Origin: Acrasis kona
Taxonomy: Eukaryota > Heterolobosea > Eutetramitea > Acrasida > Acrasidae
DNA length: 36,070 bases
Assembly (NCBI GenBank): GCA_026419775.2
Contig: JAOPGA020000991.1
Coordinates: 1-36,070 of the forward strand
Direction of reading: 5' to 3'
Shown: piece by piece, positions 1 through 9,739 of the stretch
Layout: each line of letters opens with the position of its first letter
Numbering within the stretch: the stretch's first letter is position 1
Notes under the pieces: generated by a model
The model's input: only the letters and a program-made list of their open reading frames with translations
What the model was told of the DNA's origin: nothing
Databases searched by the model: none
Position numbers and translations under genes: made by a program

Positions 1-119
1 GGGTTTTCTTTGCATGTTACGAACTCTAAAGAACTTTAGTTGTGCCAAAAATTGTAACGACTGGGTATGGAGTGAACAAGAAGGTCGTATTTATGTTTAT
101 TGTACATTGTTATGGTGGC

Positions 120-950
120 TTAAGACTTTATAGTGTATCCAATAATATGAGGCGTACAACAATACTTGCTTTCTCCTTTCACATTTTTGATATCGTTATA
201 AGACCAACTGCCGTTGCCACTACATTTCGAGATCCAATCTCTGGTCGGTCTATTTAATTCACACCCATCACAGATATTTCTCCACACCCAGTCAGTGTAG
301 AGGGTTTGTACCTTTGCAGTAGTAGGATCTTGACTTTTAACATGTTCATACACAAGCATCATTCCATCAGACCGTAAAAGTTTTCTGTACAATTCAATGG
401 TGCCTTGTGGATCCGGTAAACTACACAGGACTAATATAACGCAAAGTGTGTCGATTGAGTTTTCTTCAATCCCAGCCTTTTTGAGAGATTGTTCATCGAA
501 AGAAGATGCACCACAGGAAAGAACCTGTAGTGTCCCGTCTCTTTCTGTAAACCCTGCTTTTAATGCCTTCTCCCGAAGGGATGAATGCATTGAGGCGTTT
601 GGCTCCACCAGAATTAGTTTTTTAACCTTTTCTTTTTGATAGTATTTAATATTATCTCCCATCCCTGCACCTACTTCAAGCACCACACCCTGTGCCTTCC
701 TTAAAAGTGGTTCTTTGAGGGGCCTGTCAGATTTATCGAACATTGCTGAAAACTTCCTCCAAACAAAGTAAAATAGTTTACGTCGGAGTATGGTCCATGC
801 CTCATGTTTGCCACCGAAGAGGTATTCACTTGGATTGGTTATAGCCCATATAATAAATGGTGGTATGGCTATGATGATCGAGAAGATTATAAATATAGTT
901 GGCAATGTGTACTGCACAATTAGCTCCATCAAACTCCTCAAGCTCTGCAT
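120..950 (-). CDS. METTL7-like membrane-anchored SAM methyltransferase
   Basis: Single-exon 276-residue protein. Residues about 8-36 are a hydrophobic anchor, as in METTL7/TMT1 proteins of the ER and lipid-droplet surface. A class I SAM-binding motif I follows (VVLEVGAGMGDNIKYY, about residues 88-103), then an acidic post-I residue in LILVEPN, and a methyltransferase-11-type core with DTLCVILVLCSLPDP. The C-terminal GYTIKS resembles the end of METTL7 proteins. Family members methylate small thiols; substrate here is unknown. Start is the first ATG in frame, placing the anchor at the N terminus. It could also be a generic UbiE-type methyltransferase, but the anchor plus core order favours METTL7. 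The 119 bases beyond its stop hold nothing recognisable. Confidence 0.85.
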   Translation of the reverse strand: MQSLRSLMELIVQYTLPTIFIIFSIIIAIPPFIIWAITNPSEYLFGGKHEAWTILRRKLFYFVWRKFSAMFDKSDRPLKEPLLRKAQGVVLEVGAGMGDNIKYYQKEKVKKLILVEPNASMHSSLREKALKAGFTERDGTLQVLSCGASSFDEQSLKKAGIEENSIDTLCVILVLCSLPDPQGTIELYRKLLRSDGMMLVYEHVKSQDPTTAKVQTLYTDWVWRNICDGCELNRPTRDWISKCSGNGSWSYNDIKNVKGESKYCCTPHIIGYTIKS

Positions 951-1061
951 AATTATCTCAATAACTTTCTAAATTTAAAATTCTAATCAACATCAAGGTG
1001 ATTGTAAAAATTGTTGATTGTAAATCAACAAACACAATGCAATCTCAAATATTTTTTATTG

Positions 1062-2369
1062 TCACAACTTTGGAAGAGGAGGAACAGTGACTTTATATCT
1101 ATATCCATATTCTAAACCGCCGCCATTATGTGTCACATTCATCAACAGAACTTGACTTTTCACATCAAAAACAGTCAGGGTGGTCTTCACACCCAATGCC
1201 TCAAAATCAGAGAAAATAAAATTCTTAAATGGAAACAAAAGTCTATTATAATTAGATTCTATGGATTGAAAGTCAAGCTTGATTTGATAATGACTGCTCT
1301 CCAAAGTAACAATTTGTCTCATCGGAATAGAAGCAACACCAAAAGCATCAGTTAGGTTCATCCACTGCGATCTCTCCACTTCAAACTTGTGAATCTTTCC
1401 GTCACTACATGAATCAAAGTTTTGACTCCATAATGACATTCTTCTAAATTGTATTCCGGTTGAGTTTCCTAGTCTAACGTCGCTGAACTTTCCCTCCATA
1501 GTCCTCAAAATTTTGTCCGCATAACTAACACCTGTTCCAGCAATAATGCTCAACTCGCTCTTGACCTCATCTGAGGGAATGTTAAAGTAGTACCATCCCC
1601 ATGCATACTCTCTTCCGGATTTTCCAGGTGGCGCATCTGGCATGATTTGTCCCCAGTTCATGTCTCCGTATGCTCTAAAGTGTGGTTTGTTTTCAATCAC
1701 AAACTCTTCCCCACCAATCTTGATGGTTCCCTCAACTTGGGAAGTATGAGTGTATGTGTTCCACATGATGATTCCTTCCAGGTACTTATCAGGAAGCTCA
1801 AAAATGTCTTGTGCATAATATCCATGGATACGACGGATAGTAAGATCCCATTCAATCTCTAGGCTCTTCTCGCAGTTTTGGCAGATCCAAACATTATCTA
1901 CATTCTCTTTTTTCATGTGCCCCTTTAGTTTAATTACATCATTTGTTTGTGGTATGAGCTCAAAAAGTGGTTCCTGAGTATTGTTCGATCTAATTTCAAC
2001 ATTAAAGTCTTGCTTCACTGAAAAGCTGTCGTGGCTATATGTTTCGTATTTTTGGAAGCGCCTATTGTTTGAATTATCGACGAGAGCAAACATGAGGATT
2101 GTGGCGTCAAAATCGCAATATTTTGAACCTTTGCATTGCGTTGTGCTATAAGCGAGTGCGAAGTTTCTATTTGTTTTGGTGTCCCTTATCCAGTAGTACC
2201 ACCACTGATAGTATGGTTCTTTGTTGTATTCACCTCTTCTATACCTCTGGTAGTGCATTGGTGGTTGCAATACTCCATTACCAGGTAGTGGAAAATACGC
2301 ATTGTCTTGTGAAAGAACAAGTGCAGTAAGCACAAGTATAATCACATAAAACAATCGAAACCACACCAT
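1062..2369 (-). CDS. Secreted AttH/CrtC-like (lipocalin-related) protein
   Basis: Single-exon 435-residue protein. The first 21 or so residues after the ATG at 2369 form a signal peptide (hydrophobic FYVIILVLTALVLS, likely cleavage before QDNAYF). An in-frame GTG one codon upstream is not used as a eukaryotic start. The mature part has WWYYWIRD near its start, AYGDMNWGQ in the middle and EYAWGWYYFN later. This is the tryptophan-rich pattern of the AttH/hydroxyneurosporene-synthase/tocopherol-cyclase-like double-lipocalin fold. Several Asn-X-Ser/Thr sites fit secretion. Those families bind or cyclise lipophilic molecules; no activity can be assigned here. It is transcribed toward the METTL7-like gene, with 111 bp between its stop and that gene's start. 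Family call moderate, secretion call strong. Confidence 0.6.
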   Translation of the reverse strand: MVWFRLFYVIILVLTALVLSQDNAYFPLPGNGVLQPPMHYQRYRRGEYNKEPYYQWWYYWIRDTKTNRNFALAYSTTQCKGSKYCDFDATILMFALVDNSNNRRFQKYETYSHDSFSVKQDFNVEIRSNNTQEPLFELIPQTNDVIKLKGHMKKENVDNVWICQNCEKSLEIEWDLTIRRIHGYYAQDIFELPDKYLEGIIMWNTYTHTSQVEGTIKIGGEEFVIENKPHFRAYGDMNWGQIMPDAPPGKSGREYAWGWYYFNIPSDEVKSELSIIAGTGVSYADKILRTMEGKFSDVRLGNSTGIQFRRMSLWSQNFDSCSDGKIHKFEVERSQWMNLTDAFGVASIPMRQIVTLESSHYQIKLDFQSIESNYNRLLFPFKNFIFSDFEALGVKTTLTVFDVKSQVLLMNVTHNGGGLEYGYRYKVTVPPLPKL

Positions 2370-2561
2370 CACTCAATCAAAATGTGTTTCAAGTACTATT
2401 AATAGTTTACAACATTTAAACAATTAATTCTTCTTCAAACTTGTTACAGTCTATTGAATTATGTGTTTGTTCAAAATACTTTGATATTATTTTTAAAACA
2501 GTATGGAGACAAAAGTTCTTTGACATTTATTTGGGGTGTATATTATAGATTCGCTTATGGT

Positions 2562-2985
2562 CTACATCGTCCATATCTTGATGCTTTTATCAGCACTACC
2601 ATTTACTAATTTACCATCGCTGAGTATGGTAAGAGACCGAACGGAATAAGTATGGTCATTCACCTCCAATATCTTGTCTAACACGATTGCCGACAATGTT
2701 GCTATTAATACTTCAAAAATTGAATCTGGAAAGGGGAGGTAGTACCAATTGTGAATTTATTGCTTACTCAATTCCTTTGTTCAATTTTTTTGGGTCATTC
2801 CTTCCGTGGTTAATTAGCGGATTTTGATCAGCGCTAGGCTTTCGAAAAACTCATTACAGCTTTTGAATGTCGCATAACCGTGTACCGTCTTATCATTTAA
2901 TCCTACATTCCGAAGATGGTACAATGAAACTTCTTGTTTTGATTTCTTTTTTATATAGTTAATTTGTTCAAATCTGCTGGTTGCT
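2562..2985 (-). pseudogene. Decayed remnant with one WD40 repeat
   Basis: No intact gene fits between the AttH-like gene and the J-protein gene, but the minus strand has two coding-like stretches. 2562-2756 is open for 64 residues without an ATG at its start and ends in one good WD40 repeat: DHTYSVRSLTILSDGKLV then NGSADKSIKIW, with the GH-like turn, SDGKL strand and terminal IW in place. 2814-2985 is a second open stretch (LYHLRNVGLNDKTVHGY and onward) in another frame. No splice pattern I tried joins them into a gene, so I read this as the eroded 3' end of a WD40-repeat gene. A real short exon of a neighbouring transcript cannot be excluded. Confidence 0.4.
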
Positions 2986-3093
2986 CATGCTCTTGATGTA
3001 ATTGCTCAGTAAATTGTGTCGAAAAGTATTTTGTTTATCTTTATCTAAAAAGTGGGTAAAAGGGAATTTACAAAAACAAAGCTTGAAGAACTG

Positions 3094-3886
3094 ATGCTCC
3101 CTGTCAATAGACTGTGTATTGCTAGCTTGAGCAAAACAACATGGAAAACAAAAGCAACAATTACGCTCAATGTCAGGCGAACAATCAATTTGTGGACAAA
3201 AGACGATGGAGACCCCTTCCAAATTTTGGGAATTGATCCAGGTAGTTCGAAAGAGCAGATAAAGAAGAGGTACTATAAGGTATTTATTTTATATTCTTAC
3301 AAGTGTTTACTTTATTAGCTCTGTCAACAATACCATCCAGATCGTAACAAGTCTCCAAATGCTGCAGATAAAATGACTAAAATAAATAGAGCTTATGATG
3401 TTAGTGACTTAAGATTGATGAACTATTAACACATATTAGGAAGTAAAATGTGGAACGTACAGGAAAAAAGAGCAATGGCACGTCCACGAGGAATTTATTC
3501 GAAGACAACAGACGTACAATAGAGGACAGACCCAACAGAGGCAACAAACTCAACAGAACCAAGAAAGATGGGAGTGGCAAGAACATGATTTTAATCAACA
3601 TCAATTTGACAAAGACAAAGAGGATCTGTTCAGACGTTGGAACGAAGGGTTTGCGAAAAGACCTCCCAAGAAACGAACCAATTATAAAAAAGAACTCGAA
3701 GACATTTTTAAAGGCATTTATAATGACTCTAAAGTAATTAGAGAACATTACGCATTCAATGTATATACTGTATCTTTAGTCTTTTTGACGACTTTTCTTG
3801 TCTTCAAATACATTTTGTCTAAACGGAGGGCCAGTCAATTGGTCAAGGGTAAAGAGAGGCAGGAATTGATTTTCAAAGTTCAATAA
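3094..3886 (+). CDS. J-domain (DnaJ-like) protein with C-terminal membrane anchor
   Basis: Three exons, 3094-3279, 3319-3399 and 3440-3886, split by introns of 39 and 40 nt (GTATTT...TTAG, GTTAGT...TTAG), give 237 residues. The J domain starts with DPFQILGIDPGSSKEQIKKR; the diagnostic HPD is in QQYHPDRN, rebuilt across intron 1, so splicing is needed for function. A Gln/Arg-rich linker follows, then one transmembrane span (YTVSLVFLTTFLVFKYIL) and a short basic tail. Start is the first ATG of the open frame; the upstream GTG at 3052 is not a plausible start. The N terminus (MLPVNRLCIASLSK) is basic and amphipathic, which could be a mitochondrial presequence. J proteins stimulate Hsp70 ATPase; partner and membrane are unknown. 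Confidence 0.8.
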
Positions 3887-3988
3887 ATTGTAATGAGTTG
3901 AAGTTGTTATTGGTTAACCTTGGCTCAATAAATTGAGATTGTGAAAATAATTTTTCGTTTGTCTAAAATTTAACACAGAAGTAACAAC

Positions 3989-5090
3989 ATGGTATGTCGC
4001 ACGCTTGCTCTCAGTCGATGATGTCATGATGACCTGCACACATTCAACCGTTCATGATTGCGGAGTGATGTAGTAGTGACTAGACTTCCTGTATTGGATC
4101 GAACCACTCGTTGGTCCTTTCAATTACAGCATTAAAGTTCTTTTGCACTTTAAATTACTTAATGGATGATTACTATCTCTTGTAGTATGACATTAGTGAG
4201 AGTGACGGATGTTTTGTACATGCTCATTATACATCTTCGAACTTGGGAGCCCCTTGATAACAAGTACTAACCTTTATGTTTAGCCTGCTGACGCCAAAAA
4301 GAACACACCCAAGACAACTGGTGACAAGAAGCCAAAGACAGCCCCAAAGGGAGGTGTCCAAAAGCAAAAGAAGGTTAAGGAGACCAAGGAAACTTTATAC
4401 AAGAACTTGTTCATCGCCCGCCCCAAGATCATGGGTATCGGCCAAAACCTACTACCAGAGAAGGACTTGACCCGCTTCGTCAGATGGCCAAAGAACGTCA
4501 TCCTCCAAAGACAAAGACGTATCATGTCAAAGAGACTCAAGGTCCCACCATCCGTCAACCAATTCAACCGCTCTGCCAACAAGCCATTGGCTGCCCGCAT
4601 CTTCAAGCTTCTAGAGAAGTACAGACCAGAGCACCCCAAGGCCAGACGTGACAGACTCAGAGCTGCATCCAAGGAGCGCGTCAAGGGTGCCCACCAGAAG
4701 CCAGCCAACAAGCCAATCACCGTCGTCGCTGGTGTCAACGAAGTCGTCAACTTGATTGAGAAGCAAAAGGCCCAATTGGTAGTCCTCGCTCACGACGTTA
4801 CCCCACTAGAGTTGGTTCTCTTCATCCCAACCTTGTGCAAGAAGTTAGGTATCCCATATGCCATCGTCAAGAGCAAGTCCCGCCTTGGTCAATTGGTTCA
4901 CTTGAAGAACACCGCCGTCGTTGCCCTCACCGAAGTTCGCAAGGACGACCGCGAAGAGTTATCCCAATTGTTGGAATCCATCCGTGGAAGCTTCAACGAA
5001 CGTTATGCCGAACAAAACAGACACTGGGGTGGATTGAAACTCTCAAGACGCTCACTTGAGGCCAGAAAGAAGAAGCTCGAAGTTGCATAA
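3989..5090 (+). CDS. RPL7A: 60S ribosomal protein eL8 (L7a)
   Basis: Two exons: the ATG alone (3989-3991) and 4284-5090, giving 269 residues, close to the roughly 266 of animal L7a. The protein begins MPADAKKNTPK, a lysine-rich N terminus, and contains the eL8/L7Ae RNA-binding core: VVAGVNEVVNLIEKQKAQLV, VLAHDVTPLELVLFIPTLC and KKLGIPYAIVKSKSRLGQLV. It is a structural protein of the large subunit that binds kink-turn RNA. Codon use is visibly GC-richer and more biased than the neighbours, as expected for high expression. An intron directly after the start codon is common in ribosomal protein genes. Its stop lies 46 bp from the stop of the convergent kinesin-like gene. Confidence 0.97.
3992..4283 (+). 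other. 292-nt intron of eL8 with consensus branch site
   Basis: The intron begins GTATGT and ends TTTAG, with TACTAAC at 4265-4271, 12 nt before the AG. It is seven to eight times longer than the other introns predicted here. It could host a small RNA or regulatory element, but I found no complete box C/D or H/ACA signature. Confidence 0.85.
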
Positions 5091-5136
5091 ATTAAAGCAA
5101 GTTAAATTTAAACCCTGTAAAGTTATATACATTTAT

Positions 5137-8010
5137 TTAAATACTTGGTAACTTGTCTTCAATGTCTGGTGTGTCGCTTGTGCCTGCGTCTGGTATTCCA
5201 TTCTTCTTCAACACTGTCTTCAAGCGCTTAATCTCTTTCTGTGATTTGGCAGACAGTTGTTTGATGTGCTTCTCGAGCGATGCAATCTGTTCCTTGTCCA
5301 TTATCGCTTGTGTTTGATATTTGGCCAGTTCTCTCTCGGTAAGTTCTATGTGTTCATCTGTGGTCTTCTCTGTGGTTCTATCCTGCAACGACGTGAGCTG
5401 CTGTTTGAGAAGCGTGGTCTCCCTCTTGTATTTTTCTTGAAGGTCATTGAACTGTTCAATCAATTTATTATAAGCCTCTCCGTTGTTTGCATTCTTTTGT
5501 TTTTGAACGAGATTAACAATTCTTTTGAGTTGTGGCTCAGGAGCAGCAGGTGGGTCGGGCAACATTGTTGGCTCTAGCGATCTCGACACGTTGATTGGTG
5601 ACCTGGAAACTCGTTGTGGTGACCGCGGGGCAGTCGTAGAAGATTGTTGTAAAAGTTGAAACGCTTGCTTTTCTTGTATCAATTTTTGTTGCTGGATCTG
5701 CAACCTGTTTTCTTGTTCTTGTAACTGAGCTTCTCTCTGTTGCAGAGCCATCTGCTGTTGTAATAATTGTCCGTTGTTACTCTGCTGTGGCTGCTGTTGG
5801 AGCATGTTCAGATTTTGTTGTTGCGTTTGTAGTCGCATCTCGGTCTGCTGCAGAGTGGCTTCTCTTTGTTGTAAATTCATTTGTTGATCTTGTAACGACC
5901 TCATTTGATTTTGGTATTGGAGATTTTTTTGGTTCAACAATTGTTCCTGATCGTTTATCCTCTGCTGCTGGATCTCTAATTGTTGTTGTCGCATGTCCAA
6001 CTGTTGTTTCAACCGCATCATCTCCATGATATTCGCCGATGACGATTGATCAGGTACTTGCATCTGGTGAGTTACCTGTGGTTGTGGCATTTGTATAGGC
6101 ATTTCGCTCATTCCAGTTCTCAACCTAAAAATAATTATTTAAATAATTAAAAAAATTAATAATTACGTTTTGTTTTGTTGGAATAAAACTTCTTTTTGTT
6201 TTGTCAGTGTTGTGACCATATTCTGAAGATCTTCAATCTTGATTTCATATTCTGACCTCAGGTCCTTTATTTTTTGAACACTCTTATCAAATTCCTTCTT
6301 GGATTGTATCAACTTTAGTGTTTCAACATGAAGCTCCTCATGTTCTAATTCTAATTTTGATTTTTGTTGTTCTATTTGAGTATATTTTGCTTTTAATACA
6401 ATGAGTTCATTATGTTCACCTTCAAATTTCTTTTTTAAATTTTCAAACTCTGGTTCAATAATTTGATTTTTTTTTAATAATTGTTGTTGAGAGAGCCTAA
6501 CCTCAACTAGTGCTTTTCCAGTTTCCAATTTACTTTTTTCAACCTCCATTAATTTTTTATGAGCCTCTGTTTTAGCCTCTAGTACTTTTTTGAACTGAGT
6601 TTTGAGCTGTTGGTATTGATTATTTAATTGGCTGTGTTGTTGTAATAAATCAACATGAGTAAGTTGGTTCTGTACAATTTTCTTTTCCAACTCTTTTAGT
6701 TGTTCTTCATTCATTCTTTGTATGTTACCATTCAAATTACCACCTCCAGCCATTCCACCACCATTTAGTTGGTTTAGCTTTAGTGCACCCATCACAGGTA
6801 CATTGCTAGGGTTGGTTGGTATTAGAGATATAGGAGATCCATTTGCCCAAAGCTTTATTTCCGCTCTATATCTGCTTAGGATACCTAGTACCGAGTCTTC
6901 GTTAGCTATGGGGAATTGTCTAACAGTTTGCGCCTCGTTAAGAAGGTCCAACAGCTCTTTGCTGTGAGCACTTCCGTTGTTAACCAAACCAATCATTAGC
7001 GATACGCTATTGCCGCCTATTGCGTCTTTACAAAGACGCGTAAATACGCTTGTGTTGTAGAGCGGTAAGCAAGCAGATATGGAGGGAGATGTAGCTAGCC
7101 CTCTAATTAGTAACCTAAAGGACATCATGTATTTGGTTAATGTCTGAGAAGTCATAAAGTATTCGTTAGAGTCCTTTGGCGGGACTCCTTGTTCCGCTGT
7201 TTTTGTGACCAGCACGTTGTTCTCTAATCTCTTCTCATCTGCACTTTGTGGAGAGAGGTGGTCAACTCCATTTACAATAAAGACTTGAAATCTACTGTAC
7301 GTAAGTTGTTTTTGAGGGTTTCTTTGATAAAGTTCAATCTCGAATAGTGTTACAAGGGGCGTATTATCTACAACTCTTCTTTCTATAATCTAAAAAAAGT
7401 TAACGCCAATAATGGACCAAAAATTACTTTTTGAAGATTTTGAATTAATTCGGCATGTGTGCCACACAAAACTCTTCTTCCTAATTGTACTGTTCCTCTA
7501 ATTTCGTCCTCTACAACTTCGACTTGAATTCCGGCATCATTGACGAGGTCGATTACTGTTTCATTGAACACATCTACCATTGAGAATTTGACTTCGAACG
7601 TAACTGCATCGGATTCGCTTGTTCTTTGCTGAAGGGCAGAAAATAGAACCTCGCTGACTTTTGGCGCGAAATCTTTGACTTTTAGTGAATCATTAGTGAA
7701 TTGTTTGCGTACCGTAGAATTGAGCCATTAGGGAATTTCGATTCTCTCCGACCATGATTATCCCAACATTGATTCCGAAACAAAAAAAGTTCGATACGAG
7801 AGGGGCGACACTCTGGTTAAACATTTTGTTGTATGAGCTTTCTTCATAAATCATCCCGAACTGAAATTTGGCTTCAGTATTGTACATTAAAGTCCTAGAG
7901 TCCGTAATCGTAATGTTGTTGCGCATTTGCTGTCCAGCTTCTAACATTCTAACCACAGTAGTGGTATTTATACCCTGGGGCCTGTCGAATGTAGTGAGAA
8001 CTGAATTCAT
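5137..8010 (-). CDS. Divergent kinesin-like protein with degraded nucleotide-binding motifs and Gln-rich coiled-coil tail
   Basis: Four exons on the minus strand: 7713-8010, 7428-7678, 6167-7389 and 5137-6124. Introns are 34, 38 and 42 nt, total 919 residues. Residues about 45-90 follow the kinesin pattern into the P-loop (SVAPLVSNFFCFGINVGIIM). The P-loop site reads GENRNSLM where active kinesins have GQTGSGKT. Residues 130-180 match the kinesin beta-sheet and loop (KFSMVDVFNETVIDLV, VEVVEDEIRGTVQLG). Switch I and II (SSRSH, DLAGSE) are replaced by DNTPLVTLF and IVNGVDHL. The alpha-6 region LYNTSVFTRLCKDAIGGNS (about 293-311) is well kept. Two coiled-coil regions and a glutamine-rich tail follow. 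It probably binds microtubules or another motor but cannot hydrolyse ATP, as in Vik1- or KIF26-type proteins (inference). Confidence 0.75.
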
Positions 8011-8062
8011 TAAGCTATTCGCCCAGTATTTGGTTCCTGATGTTCTTGTTTGACTTTACAAA
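8011..8062. promoter_or_regulatory. 52-bp divergent intergenic region (kinesin-like / EF-hand)
   Basis: Only 52 bp separate the start codons of two divergently transcribed genes, so both promoters must share this stretch or extend into the coding sequences. No TATA box or other core element is obvious. Confidence 0.5.
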
Positions 8063-8511
8063 ATGGATGGATTGAAGTTCTTCTTCACACGTTATGACAG
8101 GGATTGTGATGGATATTTATCATTATCAGAGTTGAGAGACTTTTTGGACGATAATCTCTTCGAGTGCCAAATAGGTTCTGAACATGCCGAGAGGATAATG
8201 ACTGAGAACGATGTAGATCTTGACAGAAAATTGGACTTTGATGATTTTAGCTTTCTACTATATGCGGAGAAGAAGACAATCAATCTGTTTTATGATTGTG
8301 ATGAAAATCATGACGGGTGAATTTAATTCCAACCTTAATTCATTAACCTGTGAATAGGTTTGTGGACCTCGAGGAGTTGAAAACTGGGTTTCAAAAATTA
8401 GGAGAAGACTACGAGGATGATATAATTGAGGAGATAATATACGAAAGCGACCGAGACGGGGATGGGAAGCTAAACTACCCCGAGTTTAGGAGCATGCTGA
8501 ATAGCATATGA
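8063..8511 (+). CDS. Four-EF-hand calcium-binding protein (calmodulin/centrin-like)
   Basis: Two exons, 8063-8316 and 8358-8511, with a 41-nt intron (GTGAAT...ATAG) that splits a glycine codon inside the third EF loop; 135 residues. The four loops are DRDCDGYLSLSE, DVDLDRKLDFDD, DENHDGFVDLEE (complete only after splicing) and DRDGDGKLNYPE. Loops 1, 3 and 4 have good Ca-binding positions; loop 2 has Arg in place of the conserved Gly at position 6 and may be weak. The protein is essentially only EF-hands, so it is a sensor of the calmodulin type, slightly shorter than calmodulin (149 residues). It starts 52 bp from the divergent kinesin-like gene, and calmodulin-type proteins often partner with motors, but any link here is only suggested by position. 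Confidence 0.88.
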
Positions 8512-8863
8512 TAAGATGTGCTAAGTTTTATAAACATTAATACATTCTCTGAAAGTTTATTCAACTTTATAAACGCTCTCTTTATAATTCACTTAAATAA
8601 TTTAATGTCACTTAGTTTTTATGAATTGAACACGCACTCGCACATTCCGTTCCTCGGTGACTCGGAATATCGGAAGCAACTGTGGCGTTGTTTTTAATTT
8701 TATTTTTACCAAATTAGGACTTCAATCAAATTTACCTGCGTAGTTTCAAATTCAATTCATTGCCTCAGTTTCAAAATCAATTTGGAACGTGCTGATTAAA
8801 TTCAAAGTTTGAAGTCGGACTAGAATTTTCATAAACAGTTACACGTAAACAACAGTGACAAGT
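8512..8863. other. AT-rich intergenic region, nothing recognised
   Basis: Between the EF-hand and KIX-like genes. It has several short AT-rich near-repeats of the type CAAATTCAATT and CAAAATCAATTT at 8725-8815, which may be promoter sequence for the downstream gene. No RNA gene or coding remnant seen. Confidence 0.4.
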
Positions 8864-9625
8864 ATGAATGGGACAAGACATGATGATTTACTTGTAGATA
8901 GTATTCAGGATGATAGTCTCCATACTCTTAAACCTAAGCACGAGTGGAGGAGAGAGGTATCCATTGAACAAAAGAAACAAATGATGACGGTTGTTTTGAC
9001 AAACTTCAAGGTACAACCGGCATTCTTTGGATGGCATGACATTCACATCTTCCATTACACCTCAAGGGCACTTTTACAGTTCTGGGATGAAAGCCGGTCC
9101 AAAGAGGAGTTCTTAGAGAAGGTATCAAATTTTTCAGATTCGAGAAAAACGCCACCACCGCACATTAGAGAAATCCTTCAATACCCAATGTTTGTAGCCG
9201 CGAAAGAGGCTTCTAGGCCACGAGTACAACAAAATGTTGAAATAAACTCCACTTGTTCTCAAGCGGATCAAAATAGGGTGTGTCTCTATTGGGATAAGCT
9301 TAATACTTTGCAACATCTTAAACATCACATTTCGCCATACTTGACTTTTTTGGAGCGCCAATGCCGTGAATTAGAACAAATGAACTGTGAATTGCCGCTT
9401 AGTGACGAGACCATAAGATTACATCAAACAAAAATACAAGCCAGTATCGCTCTTGGTTCTTATTTGATTCGCTTACATAAAGAGATGTCCTTGACAAGCG
9501 AACAAATAAATGAGTTGAATAGGAATTCGCCTCCAACCGAAAAGGACTATGAAAATCTGACATCTGTAGAAAAGCTCTTGAAATCAAGAGACACTGTACA
9601 TTTAAACAACCAACCTAATTTATAA
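8864..9625 (+). CDS. KIX-like domain protein, possible transcription coactivator
   Basis: Single exon, 253 residues from the ATG at 8864 (an in-frame GTG lies three codons upstream). Residues about 27-90 follow the KIX pattern of MED15 and CBP/p300. There is an opening EWRREVS, a helix ending before a proline (MMTVVLTNF then QPAFFGWHD), a helix TSRALLQFWDES, and SKEEFLEKVSNF at the place of the family's SRDEYY. KIX domains bind activation domains of transcription factors. The rest is helical without known motifs and ends in an Asn-rich tail. The fold assignment rests on pattern similarity by eye and needs profile confirmation; otherwise treat it as a hypothetical protein. Confidence 0.5.
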   Translation: MNGTRHDDLLVDSIQDDSLHTLKPKHEWRREVSIEQKKQMMTVVLTNFKVQPAFFGWHDIHIFHYTSRALLQFWDESRSKEEFLEKVSNFSDSRKTPPPHIREILQYPMFVAAKEASRPRVQQNVEINSTCSQADQNRVCLYWDKLNTLQHLKHHISPYLTFLERQCRELEQMNCELPLSDETIRLHQTKIQASIALGSYLIRLHKEMSLTSEQINELNRNSPPTEKDYENLTSVEKLLKSRDTVHLNNQPNL

Positions 9626-9739
9626 ATAATGTAAAACATTCTATCAACCATGTGCCTCTCTTTTTGTTTGCTGTGTTGTTGTAATCCGTTGACTCTGATT
9701 TAGATGTTGTTTGAAACGAGAGAACTTCCCGCCTAAAGG

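Noticed and set aside
1128-1355. Plus-strand open frames opposite the AttH-like gene
   Set aside because: They lie wholly within a well-supported minus-strand gene and show no family features.
3052-3093. Earlier start for the J protein at 3052
   Set aside because: The codon is GTG, not ATG; the first ATG in the open frame is 3094.
4012-4260. Box C-like ATGATGA at about 4026 in the eL8 intron as a C/D snoRNA
   Set aside because: No CTGA box D is present downstream in the intron and no flanking terminal stem is visible.
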